DNA of 64,000 nucleotides, from positions 55,729,246 to 55,793,245 of the forward strand of contig OV277866.1 of assembly GCA_922989275.2 (NCBI GenBank). Reading direction: 5' to 3'. A program made the translations under genes and the position numbers. The DNA comes from Gari tellinella. Lineage: Eukaryota; Mollusca; Bivalvia; Cardiida; Psammobiidae. Below the pieces are notes generated by a model. It saw nothing but the letters and a program-made list of their open reading frames with translations. It was not told the origin of the DNA and searched no databases. Shown here piece after piece: positions 47,501-53,605 of the stretch (position 1 is the stretch's first letter; each line of letters opens with the position of its first letter).

Positions 47501-50500
47501 AATATTATTGAAATCTTATACATGTAGTATATAGTAAACATGGACAGAACTTTTAGGCTCAACTTGACAACCAACCACATCACTGCACTTAACACTTGAT
47601 AAATGACATTTGATAATTTAATATTTTGCAAAATTGCCTTTCTCTGCTCTAGATTTTATATTGGTTTTTTATCCAGTAATACCAAGCATGATCATGAACC
47701 AATTCATCCCTGAAATGTTTAATGAACAATTCCATTTTCTCTATACATGTAAGTCTAGTCCTTTTTTAGCTAACCTGAGCCGAATGCTCAGAATGAACTA
47801 TTGTCTATTGTCTGTCCACATTTTCAACATCTCCTCTGACCTGATTTCAACCAAACTTTGTCAGAAGCATCATTGGCTAGGGTGACAAAAACTGTTAAAC
47901 GTTTCTCGCTAGAGTTATTCCCCTTGCTGTGGGGCCAGTTTTTCTAACATGACCGTATAGACATCTTTTAATTTATAAGAAGACCTTTCTTCTCAGAAAC
48001 TGAAAGGCCTAACCCTTGATATTTGGCATGCATCATTACCTAAAGGTCTTCTACCAAGATTGTTCATGTCATGTTCAGCCAGAAACATGTAGGAAATTAT
48101 GTCATGGTAAACAAAAGGGAAACAACTTAGATCATGTAAAGCAAAGTATTGTTGTGTTTTATTAAGGCCTTTCGCTACCGGAAGTCGGTCTTGCGGGCGA
48201 GCGGATATGCGTCTTGGCAACATAGACTTTTTCCGTACGTGCTTATACAGTAAAACCTCGGAAAACCGAACACCCTCCGGACCAGGTAAAAAGTTCGGTT
48301 TTCTGAGGTGTTCGGTTTTCTGAGTTTTTCATGAATCAGTGAATTCAGGCCGAGACATCTTCACAGACCAGACCTATAACTCAATAACATGAACGTAACA
48401 GTGAATTCTCATCTAGATAAAAACTGTTTGATAGAATGATCAAGAATGAAAATAAACTTTCAATACGACAGAGCATTTTTAACAATAGCTCAATAATTAT
48501 TTACCGTCTTTTGCCGTGTATAATGTGCACTCGTGTATACATGTACTCTGAATTTTTAGGGTTAAATCACAGGATATAAATGTATTCCCATAGGTTAGAA
48601 GCATCTGTGGTTTGAATAAACACTTCAATTTTTAGATTGTCGCAACCATTATAAAACAAAACAACCGCCATTGTTTAAACTTTTGATGGGCTTATTTTAT
48701 TAGCATTTCGAGCAGCACATTGTTCTTCGGAAGTTTGTAGATTCAGTATAATCAAGAAGGTTTCCGAATTTGCGAATATGTCGCTAAAGGAAATTTTGCT
48801 GTGCAAATCGAGTGCCGGTGTTTTCGTTTTGCGTAGTGTGTTTATTAGATGAACTAATTGAGCGGTTGTTTATACAGTAAGACTTTGCTTCTACAACACA
48901 CTCATTCAGTACGCAATTGCAAACAATAATCATCACGGAGTAAATACATGTAGATCTATTTACTCCGTGTAATTATGAAATATAACTGAATAATTTCCTT
49001 TCTTTCTGTCTTCAGAATGCCTTACTGATCTTTTATAAATTAGAATTCTACACAGTAAAGTGTACCGACGTCGGTGCTACAGCGAAACAAACTATGAACA
49101 ATGGAACGCATTTTTGTTGCTGTAGCACTGTCAGATCGGAGCCTTATTTAATTAAGCAATCAAGTGTCACAAGTGTGAAATACACATGTCATCTCCAATA
49201 AACACCCCACCCATTACGCAATCTTAACACATACGCTAAGTGTCCGAGATGGGTTTGACGGTTGACTCGGTAGAATAATTTTTCCATAACCGCAATGGTG
49301 AAATTTGAGACGCGAGGTGATAAATACAGTGGATGTTCGGTTTTCCGAGGTAATTTTATGTGTATCTGAACTTTTTGGGCCGAGAAAATCGTTCGGTTTT
49401 CGGAATTCTGAGGTTCCGGTTTTCTGAGACCTACTTTTGGTTAAAATAAGAAGGAAAAAAATTGGGACCGGACAGAAAGTTCGGTTTTCCGAGGATTCCG
49501 GATTTCTGGGACTCCGGTTTTCCGAGTTTATACTGTACTAGAAAATTTATATAAAGGAAAATGTTGATATGATTTAGTATAATCTTTCATAGCGCAGTGA
49601 GCAGAGTGATTGACTAAAAATTCAATGGTCATAGGTTCGAGACCCATCCGATCCAAATATTTTTTTTAAGTGTCCGATTTATTGACTTGTCAATCCATAA
49701 CGCAGTAATCAAGGGATATGTTATGTTTAGTCTTTGTTGATTAGAATAAGTGATGTTATATACGGTCCAATTATATGTCCACTTACATGTACGTTTTAAT
49801 TTAATGACTTACAAGTCAATAAAATCGGTATGCATGTACACGATTTGATCGAACTATAAAGCCACACATTGAAGCTTATCAATACGTCAACCTTTTCAAG
49901 ATCAACATTGCCCATTATTATTATGTTTAAACAATAGAATTAACCTTGTATGCAAGTCCGTGAATAAATAATAGCGCATTCTAATTTTAAGGTAAGTAAC
50001 TGTATCTCAAGTTCAAATTGCCCCCATTTTAATAAGAAAATCTGTTATAACAACAAATCCTGACTGTAATATTTTCTAATTTTTTCTGACCAACTGTTTC
50101 ATCAACCATATATTTGAAATAAATGAAAAAAAATATACATTGAATGAGTCAGTTTTTTGTAATTCAATTTTTTAGCATTTTGCAAAATTTAAATAGCTGA
50201 TAACATCTTTCTGAACACCTTTATTCAAAATGTTTTTAGCTTTTCTTGTAATGAATGTTGTGGACTTCTTATTGGGCCAGACTAATAGTCATTAGCTTTA
50301 TTTATTTTTGACCACACGATAGATTTTGCTTATATTTTCACACATTGATTCTAAGCCTATTATCATTCTTCATGAAAAGTTTCATAACAATTGTATGGAA
50401 ACTAAGCGCACATGCGAAGTACCTTAACCTGTCAAAATTTAAATAATTATACGCTGGCTGAACATGCTTTATAAAGGTTTGGTTGATATTGATTGTTTCT

Positions 50501-51477
50501 GCTACGTTTTAGGGTAGGTCAGGGTTGAAACATGCAGCTCATATTTGAAATAAGATTTTGATACCTATATGTCATTGTGGCCAAGTTTAATTTATTTATT
50601 CTTTAATTAAAACTCTTATCTTGTCTGACATTGTAATTCTGACTTTTACAGGCATCAAAGAGGAGGAGAGTAATGGAAGAAAAGGACAGAATATATGTGG
50701 TGAGTTATGATAATGGTAAAACTTGAAAATAATCAATCATTCTTAGAACTTATGGGGCAGTCTCCTTTACGATGTTTAACCCATTACCCCATAAATACAC
50801 CTTTAATTCATTCCTCTTTCACAACGAGAAGGATTTCTTATAATCCTTGCAGATAGTAGCTTAATTTAAAGCATGTATCTATAGAGTAATGAGTTAAGAT
50901 AATAGTATACTTTTGTTAGAATATTGTTCATTAATCAGTAAATATACGAAAATACAAAAAATACAACAATAAAAACCAACATCAAAACAGAATATAGTGT
51001 TCCCTCTCTACAGGGGGAGACAAAAATATGTGTGTTGTTCCGAGGGAGTCGTTATAGAGAGGGAATTATTTTTACATTTGCAAACAGCTGGGATCCAGAT
51101 CAGACACAGCTTAACCCGGCGTCTGATCTGGATTCAAGCTGTTTGTCACTCTTCATTAATTTTTTTCTGTTAAAATTTCTAATATGTAACTTTGAGGATA
51201 ACGGGAGACAACAACCTTAAGCAGGCGGTATTACTGAAGTAAAAGTGATAGATATAATTGTCCTGTTTAGGGAACTGTGACAAGGGAGTCGTTGGGAGGG
51301 GCCGTTGAAGAGAGGGAACACTGTAGATTGGAAATTACTCATAAGTTTCCATTTCAGGCCAAGAAAGATTTCCTGGAGAAGTATGGTTCCTTGCCGCCTC
51401 GGTATGATGTACCCATGGAAATAGCCAAAAGCTCATTTATTCCTGGACGGAAGCTAAAGACGAATCTACCAAAATAA
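32451..51477 (+). CDS. Orphan pentameric ligand-gated ion channel without Cys-loop (10 exons)
   Basis: Predicted subunit of a cell-membrane ligand-gated channel; ligand unknown. Exons 32,451-32,560; 37,086-37,258; 37,680-37,831; 38,664-38,804; 39,899-40,105; 43,019-43,270; 46,075-46,227; 47,200-47,385; 50,652-50,699; 51,358-51,477 join in phase with GT-AG introns to 513 residues. Residues 1-145: hydrophilic, no signal peptide, possible coiled coil near 95-125. Residues 146-330: ligand-binding-domain-like, with WDP (203-205) and FPVDVQ (256-261), the family's FPxDxQ motif, but no cysteine pair around it. M1 about 335-358; M2 366-387 with Pro388 at 23', Leu374 at 9', Thr at 2' and 6', Asp364 at -1' (cation-channel-like) and unusual Lys at 15' and 19'; M3 398-420; linker of only about 14 residues; M4 434-456; 57-residue basic tail. 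In-frame TAG at 32,436 supports the start. Short linker and missing cysteines resemble prokaryotic channels. Family certain, function inferred. Confidence 0.82.
32600..32860. mobile_element. Degenerate MITE family G copy
   Basis: Contains GCAAACAGCATTGTGTAGCC, GGCGGGTTACCC and GATCTGGCTTCAAACTGTTT, and outer CTACTTGGAAAGAATG. Termini eroded. It lies in intron 1. Confidence 0.5.
32928..32949 (+). repeat. Run of 22 G
   Basis: An uninterrupted G homopolymer, strikingly different from the AT-rich surroundings. It may form a G-quadruplex; the true length may differ because such runs are hard to sequence. Confidence 0.9.
32950..33290. mobile_element. MITE family J copy, degenerate
   Basis: Shares GTTACAGGGAGGGGACATT, ACATTTGCAAACAGCT and TTAAGCGGACGAATATTT-like segments with the element at 50,995. 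A short perfect hairpin (GAATGAAGAACGA/TCGTTCTTCATTC) at 33,085-33,112 lies inside. Confidence 0.5.
33335..33484. mobile_element. Truncated MITE family A copy
   Basis: TTAACCCTTTCTTCCATAGA followed by TCCACTGAAGAAAATAGTTC, then breaks off near a T-run before GGGTTAAAGGGTTAA. Confidence 0.55.
33485..34288. other. Intron 1 stretch without recognised repeats
   Basis: AT-rich. A CAAA-type simple repeat is at about 34,017-34,055. A weak inverted TTTGATC/GATCAGAC is near 33,570. No exon recognised. Confidence 0.45.
34289..36330 (-). mobile_element. Pearl/Helentron-like element, reverse orientation, interrupted
   Basis: Read on the minus strand it starts with the TAGCTCACCTGGCATGAAGT head (36,330 side) and CATCCAGCGATCCTAAAAGC complement. 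The body units match the 13,134 element (TGATTTGACCTAGTGACCTA), and the tail hairpin AGGGCCATAGTGGCCCT then TTGTTT is at 34,289. Unrelated DNA interrupts it at about 34,640-35,262. It lies in channel intron 1. Confidence 0.8.
34640..35262. mobile_element. Unclassified insertion inside the pearl-like element
   Basis: Breaks a body unit between GAGCAAAATT and ATCCAATGAGAG. Near its left edge is ATTACCGGTGATCTAAGG; near its right edge the complement strand reads ATTACCGGTGACTTCCGA, so ATTACCGGTGA occurs inverted at both ends. A third, related TATTATCGGTGATCAGG is internal at about 34,855. No coding frame. Confidence 0.5.
36410..36860. mobile_element. Two overlapping MITE family A copies, probable nesting
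   Basis: An inner copy runs from about 36,417 (CTTACCCCATAGCCTG) to GGGGTAATGGG at 36,721. It is followed at TTAA (36,728) by GCTACCATCCGCTAAAATAT, the normal right half of an outer copy whose core arm (GCTTTACTTTCAGTCTG) precedes the inner copy. Confidence 0.5.
37086..37258 (+). CDS. Channel gene exon 2
   Basis: Acceptor tgttctgttctattag, donor CAG/gtaaaa; phase 2 in, phase 1 out. Encodes about residues 38-94, acidic and Ser-rich (DLTDYETVQPQSPNDSARK, RVDSDDEVQYYHRE). Upstream AG alternatives 5 bp apart exist, but only this one matches exon 1 phase. Confidence 0.7.
37680..37831 (+). CDS. Channel gene exon 3
   Basis: Acceptor atattgcag, donor AAG/gtacaa. Encodes residues 96-145 including the helical TLQKLSESLERNTQ stretch and ending PNTKRKDK. 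The split codon with exon 2 gives Asp95. Confidence 0.8.
37905..38058. mobile_element. Fold-back family I copy in channel intron 3
   Basis: GAGGTTATAAAGCGTTTAAT at the left, AAGCTTTATAGCCTTTGAGC at the right. The long central inverted repeat is GATTGGTCAGATTTGAGCC/GGCTCAAATCTGACCAATC. Confidence 0.8.
38664..38804 (+). CDS. Channel gene exon 4
   Basis: Acceptor tcttattccag, donor AGG/gtaata, phase 0 at both ends. Encodes residues 146-192 (VTIELKCTFLKITDIDTVNQ ... AKWEEP), the first strands of the extracellular-type ligand-binding fold. Confidence 0.85.
38851..39356. mobile_element. MITE family A copy split by another family A copy
   Basis: Left half TTAACCCTTTACTCCATATC to CAACCTGC; right half GCTACATGTACCATCTGCTG to TGGAGTAAATGCTTAA. 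The halves meet at the TTAA of the core flank CTGCTTTAAGCTACC. Channel intron 4. Confidence 0.85.
38947..39195. mobile_element. MITE family A copy nested in family A
   Basis: TTAACCCATTACCTCTTAGC ... AAGGGGTAATGGGTTAA with TTAA at both junctions and a near-perfect core palindrome GTGCCTTAAGGCAC. Confidence 0.9.
39610..39858. mobile_element. MITE family A copy
   Basis: TTACCCCATTACCACATAGC at the left, AAAGAGCAATGGGTTAA at the right, decayed core. It ends 40 bp before channel exon 5. Confidence 0.7.
39899..40105 (+). CDS. Channel gene exon 5
   Basis: Acceptor gtttgtag, donor CAG/gtacac, phase 0. Encodes residues 193-261: EGEEGDQMVPWDPKLIVMNI (WDP motif), then FKGFFKENLELEHFPVDVQ. FPVDVQ is the conserved strand motif at the place where Cys-loop receptors have their second cysteine; none is present here. 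Confidence 0.9.
40610..40862. mobile_element. MITE family A copy
   Basis: TTAACCCTTTCCCTTATAGA ... CTATGAGGTAAAGGGTTAA, 253 bp; core palindrome with GAAAGTAAAACAGAATG arm. Channel intron 5. Confidence 0.8.
40863..41870. other. Intron stretch, no exon recognised
   Basis: AT-rich and mostly unique. About 41,499-41,570 has inverted GTGGATTACCA/TGGTAATCCAC segments repeated with variation. GC rises after 41,580, leading into the fold-back at 41,873. Confidence 0.4.
41873..42029. repeat. Large fold-back with about 75-bp arms
   Basis: AACTGTGTTTTTTCAGTGTA ... TACACTGAAAAAAACAGTT, AATTTAATCCATTTCGTGAA paired with TTCACTCAATGGATTAAATT, and a GC-rich centre CACTCGTGGCTTCGCCACTC. Channel intron 5. 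Confidence 0.85.
42563..42887. mobile_element. MITE family A copy, enlarged
   Basis: Family A ends (CCCATAGCCTGTTTCTAG; TTATGGGGAGTAGGTTAA) with an extra partial duplication of the 'tattaagatatat ... gttaggatatag' segment. Confidence 0.65.
43019..43270 (+). CDS. Channel gene exon 6
   Basis: Acceptor acatgcttcag, donor ATG/gtatgt, phase 0. Encodes residues 262-345: DLTISLSTERSDKEVKL, a lysine/acid-rich binding-domain half, then ARKTGYFIWNIIFIM, the start of M1. The intron between exons 6 and 7 cuts within M1. Confidence 0.9.
43845..45807 (-). mobile_element. Long-unit Helentron-like element, reverse orientation
   Basis: On the minus strand: head hairpin TGCCCCCAGAATCTACG/ATTCGGGGGCA, CTGTCCGTCCGTCTGTC microsatellite, a body with anchor GGTATGGTTGGAAAGGTCTT (plus-strand positions 44,316, 44,600, 44,898, 45,180, 45,477; 282-298 bp, itself two half-units), and end CGCTCTTGTT. 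Fills much of channel intron 6. Confidence 0.7.
46075..46227 (+). CDS. Channel gene exon 7 (M1 end, M2 pore helix)
   Basis: Acceptor ttgtattttcag, donor CTG/gtatgt, phase 0. Residues 346-396. DRITVTITLFLTAVAFKLVV aligns gap-free with M2 of the family: Asp -1', Arg 0', Thr 2', Thr 6', Leu 9', Val 17', then KQSLP with Pro at 23' and ISYLTYL leading into M3. Confidence 0.93.
46240..46492. mobile_element. MITE family A copy immediately after exon 7
   Basis: Begins TTAACGCTTTACCCCCATAG 13 bp past the exon 7 donor. Core palindrome GTGCCTTAAGGCAC; right end GGAATAATGGGCTAAG. A decayed second copy follows at about 46,670-46,860. Confidence 0.75.
46892..47073. mobile_element. Short pogo-like MITE (family L)
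   Basis: TACAGTGGAACTTGGATATC at the left and GAGATATCGAAGTACGACGG at the right, with internal inverted CAAAGTTAAAATGTGGCT/AGCCAGGTTTTAACTTTG. Fragments of the same family are at about 9,605, 40,285 and 42,050-42,245. Confidence 0.65.
47200..47385 (+). CDS. Channel gene exon 8 (M3, short linker, M4)
   Basis: Acceptor tgtattttag, donor ACG/gtaaaa, phase 0. Residues 397-458: M3 VYVIAALIFLGLQATQNACM, a linker of about 14 residues (GHFMTPEETKYYD), M4 KWSMVFMASLLIVFHIIFAL. Animal receptors usually have a long cytoplasmic loop here. Confidence 0.92.
47762..48160 (+). mobile_element. Truncated pearl-like element
   Basis: Head TTTTTTAGCTAACCTGAGCC then CTATTGTCTGTCCAC, followed by two body units resembling the 27,405 element (TTGATATTTGGCATGCATCA). 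No tail hairpin. Confidence 0.6.
48246..49537. mobile_element. Non-autonomous pogo/Tigger-like element (family K)
   Basis: Flanked by TA. Ends CAGTAAAACCTCGGAAAACC and GGTTTTCCGAGTTTATACTG. The terminal TTCGGTTTTCTGAGG motif is reiterated several times at both ends. About 1.29 kb with no transposase frame. Channel intron 8. Confidence 0.7.
49585..49670 (+). ncRNA. tRNA-derived SINE head or tRNA-like relic
   Basis: AGCGCAGTGAGCAGAGTG resembles a pol III A box, and GGTTCGAGACC at 49,634 is a perfect B box. A T-run follows at about 49,660. The ends do not form an acceptor stem, so this is not a functional tRNA. Confidence 0.45.
49671..50651. other. AT-rich intron stretch
   Basis: No exon, repeat terminus or RNA gene recognised in channel intron 8 up to the acceptor of exon 9. 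Confidence 0.45.
50652..50699 (+). CDS. Channel gene exon 9 (16 codons)
   Basis: Acceptor gacttttacag, donor GTG/gtgagt, phase 0. Encodes ASKRRRVMEEKDRIYV, the basic start of the C-terminal tail. Too short to be found except through splice phase. Confidence 0.75.
50776..50896. mobile_element. Internally deleted MITE family A copy
   Basis: TTAACCCATTACCCCATAAA at the left and TATAGAGTAATGAGTTAA at the right in only 121 bp; the core is missing. Channel intron 9. Confidence 0.65.
50995..51325. mobile_element. MITE family J copy
   Basis: Ends AGTGTTCCCTCTCTACAGGG and GAAGAGAGGGAACACTGTA. The core is GGATCCAGATCAGACACAGC/GGCGTCTGATCTGGATTC within CAAACAGCT...AGCTGTTTG. It ends 32 bp before exon 10. 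Confidence 0.75.
51358..51477 (+). CDS. Channel gene exon 10 (C-terminal tail)
   Basis: Acceptor tttccatttcag, phase 0, TAA at 51,475-51,477. Encodes AKKDFLEKYGSLPPRYDVPM and a further 19 residues ending TNLPK. If M4 has the usual topology this tail is extracellular; if the protein inserts the other way it is cytoplasmic. Confidence 0.8.
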   Translation, partial: AKKDFLEKYGSLPPRYDVPMEIAKSSFIPGRKLKTNLPK

Positions 51478-51507
51478 TAACAACAGTTGTTGGCTTGTTG
51501 CAGAACA

Positions 51508-51754
51508 TTAACTCATTATCCCCTGAAACTTCCAATGGACAATTCCAGTTTGCAAGAAAGGCTAGTCCATTTTCAACTAGGGTTGATTCTTATAATATTT
51601 TACAAAATTACAAACAGTGAAGACCTTGATCAGAGGGCTCCTGTAGGAGCCCTCTGATCAGGGACTTCACTGTTTGCATAGGACAAGTGTACTCTTCATA
51701 GGTACACTTTTGATAAAAGACACATATATGCGTCACTATGGCTCAATGAGTTAA
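51508..51754. mobile_element. MITE family C copy, 30 bp after the channel stop
   Basis: TTAACTCATTATCCCCTGAA ... ACTATGGCTCAATGAGTTAA with TTAA at both ends. Perfect core CTGATCAGAGGGCTCC. It probably forms part of the channel 3' untranslated region. Confidence 0.85.
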
Positions 51755-52031
51755 ACATGAACTATATTCTCAAGCATTGCAACTTATATTATGATATTAT
51801 GACATTAAAAAGACATAATGGAATTGTCAACAGATCTCAGGTTTTTCTGCATAATTTTGCCTTTACGTGACTAATCTATTCTTTTATGACTGAAATTATG
51901 CTGATCACATGACTTTATTGTATGAAAAGATAGTTTTACCTCAACTAGTGGGAGTTGAAAAACATCAATCTTACGACAGCATGTAGTCAATTTTATAAGA
52001 AGCCATTCTTTGAATAAGCATGGTGAAGTAT

Positions 52032-52271
52032 GAACCCTTTACCCCATAGCTTTTTTCTGAATTTAAAGACAGGTGACTACTTAAAGCATGTTGAAAGTAA
52101 AGCAGAATGTGCCTTAAGGCGCATTCTGCTTTACTTTCAACCTGCTTTAAGCTACTATCTGCAAGAATATAGAAAATAATCCTTATGCTACATATTTAAG
52201 ACTGTATAATGTGGAACTATTTTCTTCAGTTAATAATAAATTAAAGGCCTATTTATGGGGTAATGGGTTAA
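52032..52271. mobile_element. MITE family A copy
   Basis: Left end TGAACCCTTTACCCCATAGC, right end TATGGGGTAATGGGTTAA. Strong core palindrome. Confidence 0.8.
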
Positions 52272-52287
52272 ACAACATAATCTCTGC

Positions 52288-52476
52288 TTAACCCTTATCG
52301 TGCTGAATTGTTGTCTGCTTCAAACACAAAATCAGGTTTTTTAAATGGAAGAAAAGTTGAATATGAGTGCCAAACAGTTTTGGATGCAGATTGGAAGTTG
52401 TGTTACCTGGCGCCTGATCTGGATCCAAACTGTTTGTAAAGGTCAGCCAAGTCGCGCTTAGCATGATAAGGATTAA
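52288..52476. mobile_element. MITE family E copy, complete
   Basis: TTAACCCTTATCGTGCTGAA ... GCGCTTAGCATGATAAGGATTAA, TTAA at both ends, 189 bp. Core CAAACAGTTTTGGATGCAGA/TCTGGATCCAAACTGTTTG. Confidence 0.75.
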
Positions 52477-52729
52477 TGTAGAACAAGAATTAATTTGTCT
52501 TGCATTAAGCTGCCACTTGTAATACAGATGTCCAATGCATCTCTTTGACTTTTGCTATATTGGAGTTATCTGGCTTGGATTGTTTACAAGATATATAAAA
52601 CATGAGGCCATTGTGTTATTTATGTAATACAGTTGGAAAGTAGCATTTCATGCTAATAAACGTAAAGTCAAACCCAAGCAAAGACTCGTTGACTGTACTT
52701 ATTCCTTTCATCCATAATGATAGCTATAA

Positions 52730-52989
52730 TTAACCAATTGCGCCATAGCCTGTTTCTAGTATTGAAGATAGGTGACCACTTAAAGCAGGTTGAAAGTAAA
52801 GCAGAATGCCCCTTAAGGCGCATTTTGCCTTACTTTCAGCCTGCATTAAGCTACAATCTGCTAGTTTATAGAAAATATTTCTTCCGGTTCAGATTCATGA
52901 CTATATAAAATTTAAAATTGGAACTATTTTCTTTAGTAGAGGGACATATTAAAAGTGTAAAAAGGCTTATTAATGGGGTAATGGGTTAA
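52730..52989. mobile_element. MITE family A copy
   Basis: TTAACCAATTGCGCCATAGC ... TAATGGGGTAATGGGTTAA with core palindrome. It is in the spacer between the converging genes. Confidence 0.8.
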
Positions 52990-53359
52990 CTTACCTACAT
53001 CTTACTGATACAGCAATGTCACTGTATATACCTGGTAGTACTTTGTGTTTCAAGCAGTAGATCTCTGCCTTAACATTATCATGCTTTAAGCTACCGTTGT
53101 CTGACACCAGGGTTAGTTTCAGCCTACAGCAAGATCAAACTATACAAGAAAATTCTTATAACAGACAGACCAACCAACACAATGACTCCTGTTTACTTCC
53201 TCTCAAAATTCGTTTGCGAGTGTATGAACAATGTAAACATACATGGAAATTTAACCAATTATCACACTTCACTTGTATATCAGTTTTTTCAGCTACACAG
53301 CTAAAACTTTGGGGTGTTTAAAGAACAAAACACTTGTATAGTAATTTTAAAATTATAAT

Positions 53360-53467
53360 TCATAGAAAAATATCATCTAAATGAGGTAATTCAACTTACA
53401 CTTGATAGGAAAACATAATCTATTTATGTGTAAATATAACATATCTCATAGAAAAATATCATCTAAA
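53360..53467. repeat. 22-bp direct repeat across the stop codon of the unknown gene
   Basis: The 22 bases starting TCATAGAAAAATATCATC occur at 53,360-53,381 and 53,446-53,467. The second copy encodes, on the minus strand, the last residues LDDIFL and the TGA; the first lies 86 bp downstream of the stop. Confidence 0.9.
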
Positions 53468-53605
53468 ACTGACAGATCTGGAGGTGGTCGAGAAACCTTT
53501 TTAACTGGAGTGGTTTTAGTATCTCTGGATTGCTGTAAATCCTGAATTTTCTGTTTTGATGTTAAACTCTTCTGCCTGTCATTATAATCAGACGATGAGT
53601 ACTTC
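53446..53605 (-). CDS. Unknown gene, last exon
   Basis: Minus-strand acceptor tctatttcag, completes a Gln codon from the previous exon, then KYSSSDYNDRQKSLTSKQ... and ...VSRPPPDLSVLDDIFL, TGA at 53,446-53,448. Confidence 0.75.

Noticed and set aside
48246..49537. Transposase gene in the pogo-like element
   Set aside because: No frame of meaningful length or helix-turn-helix/DDE motif was seen in the 1.29 kb.
49585..49660. Functional tRNA gene
   Set aside because: A and B boxes are present, but the 5' and 3' ends do not pair into an acceptor stem.
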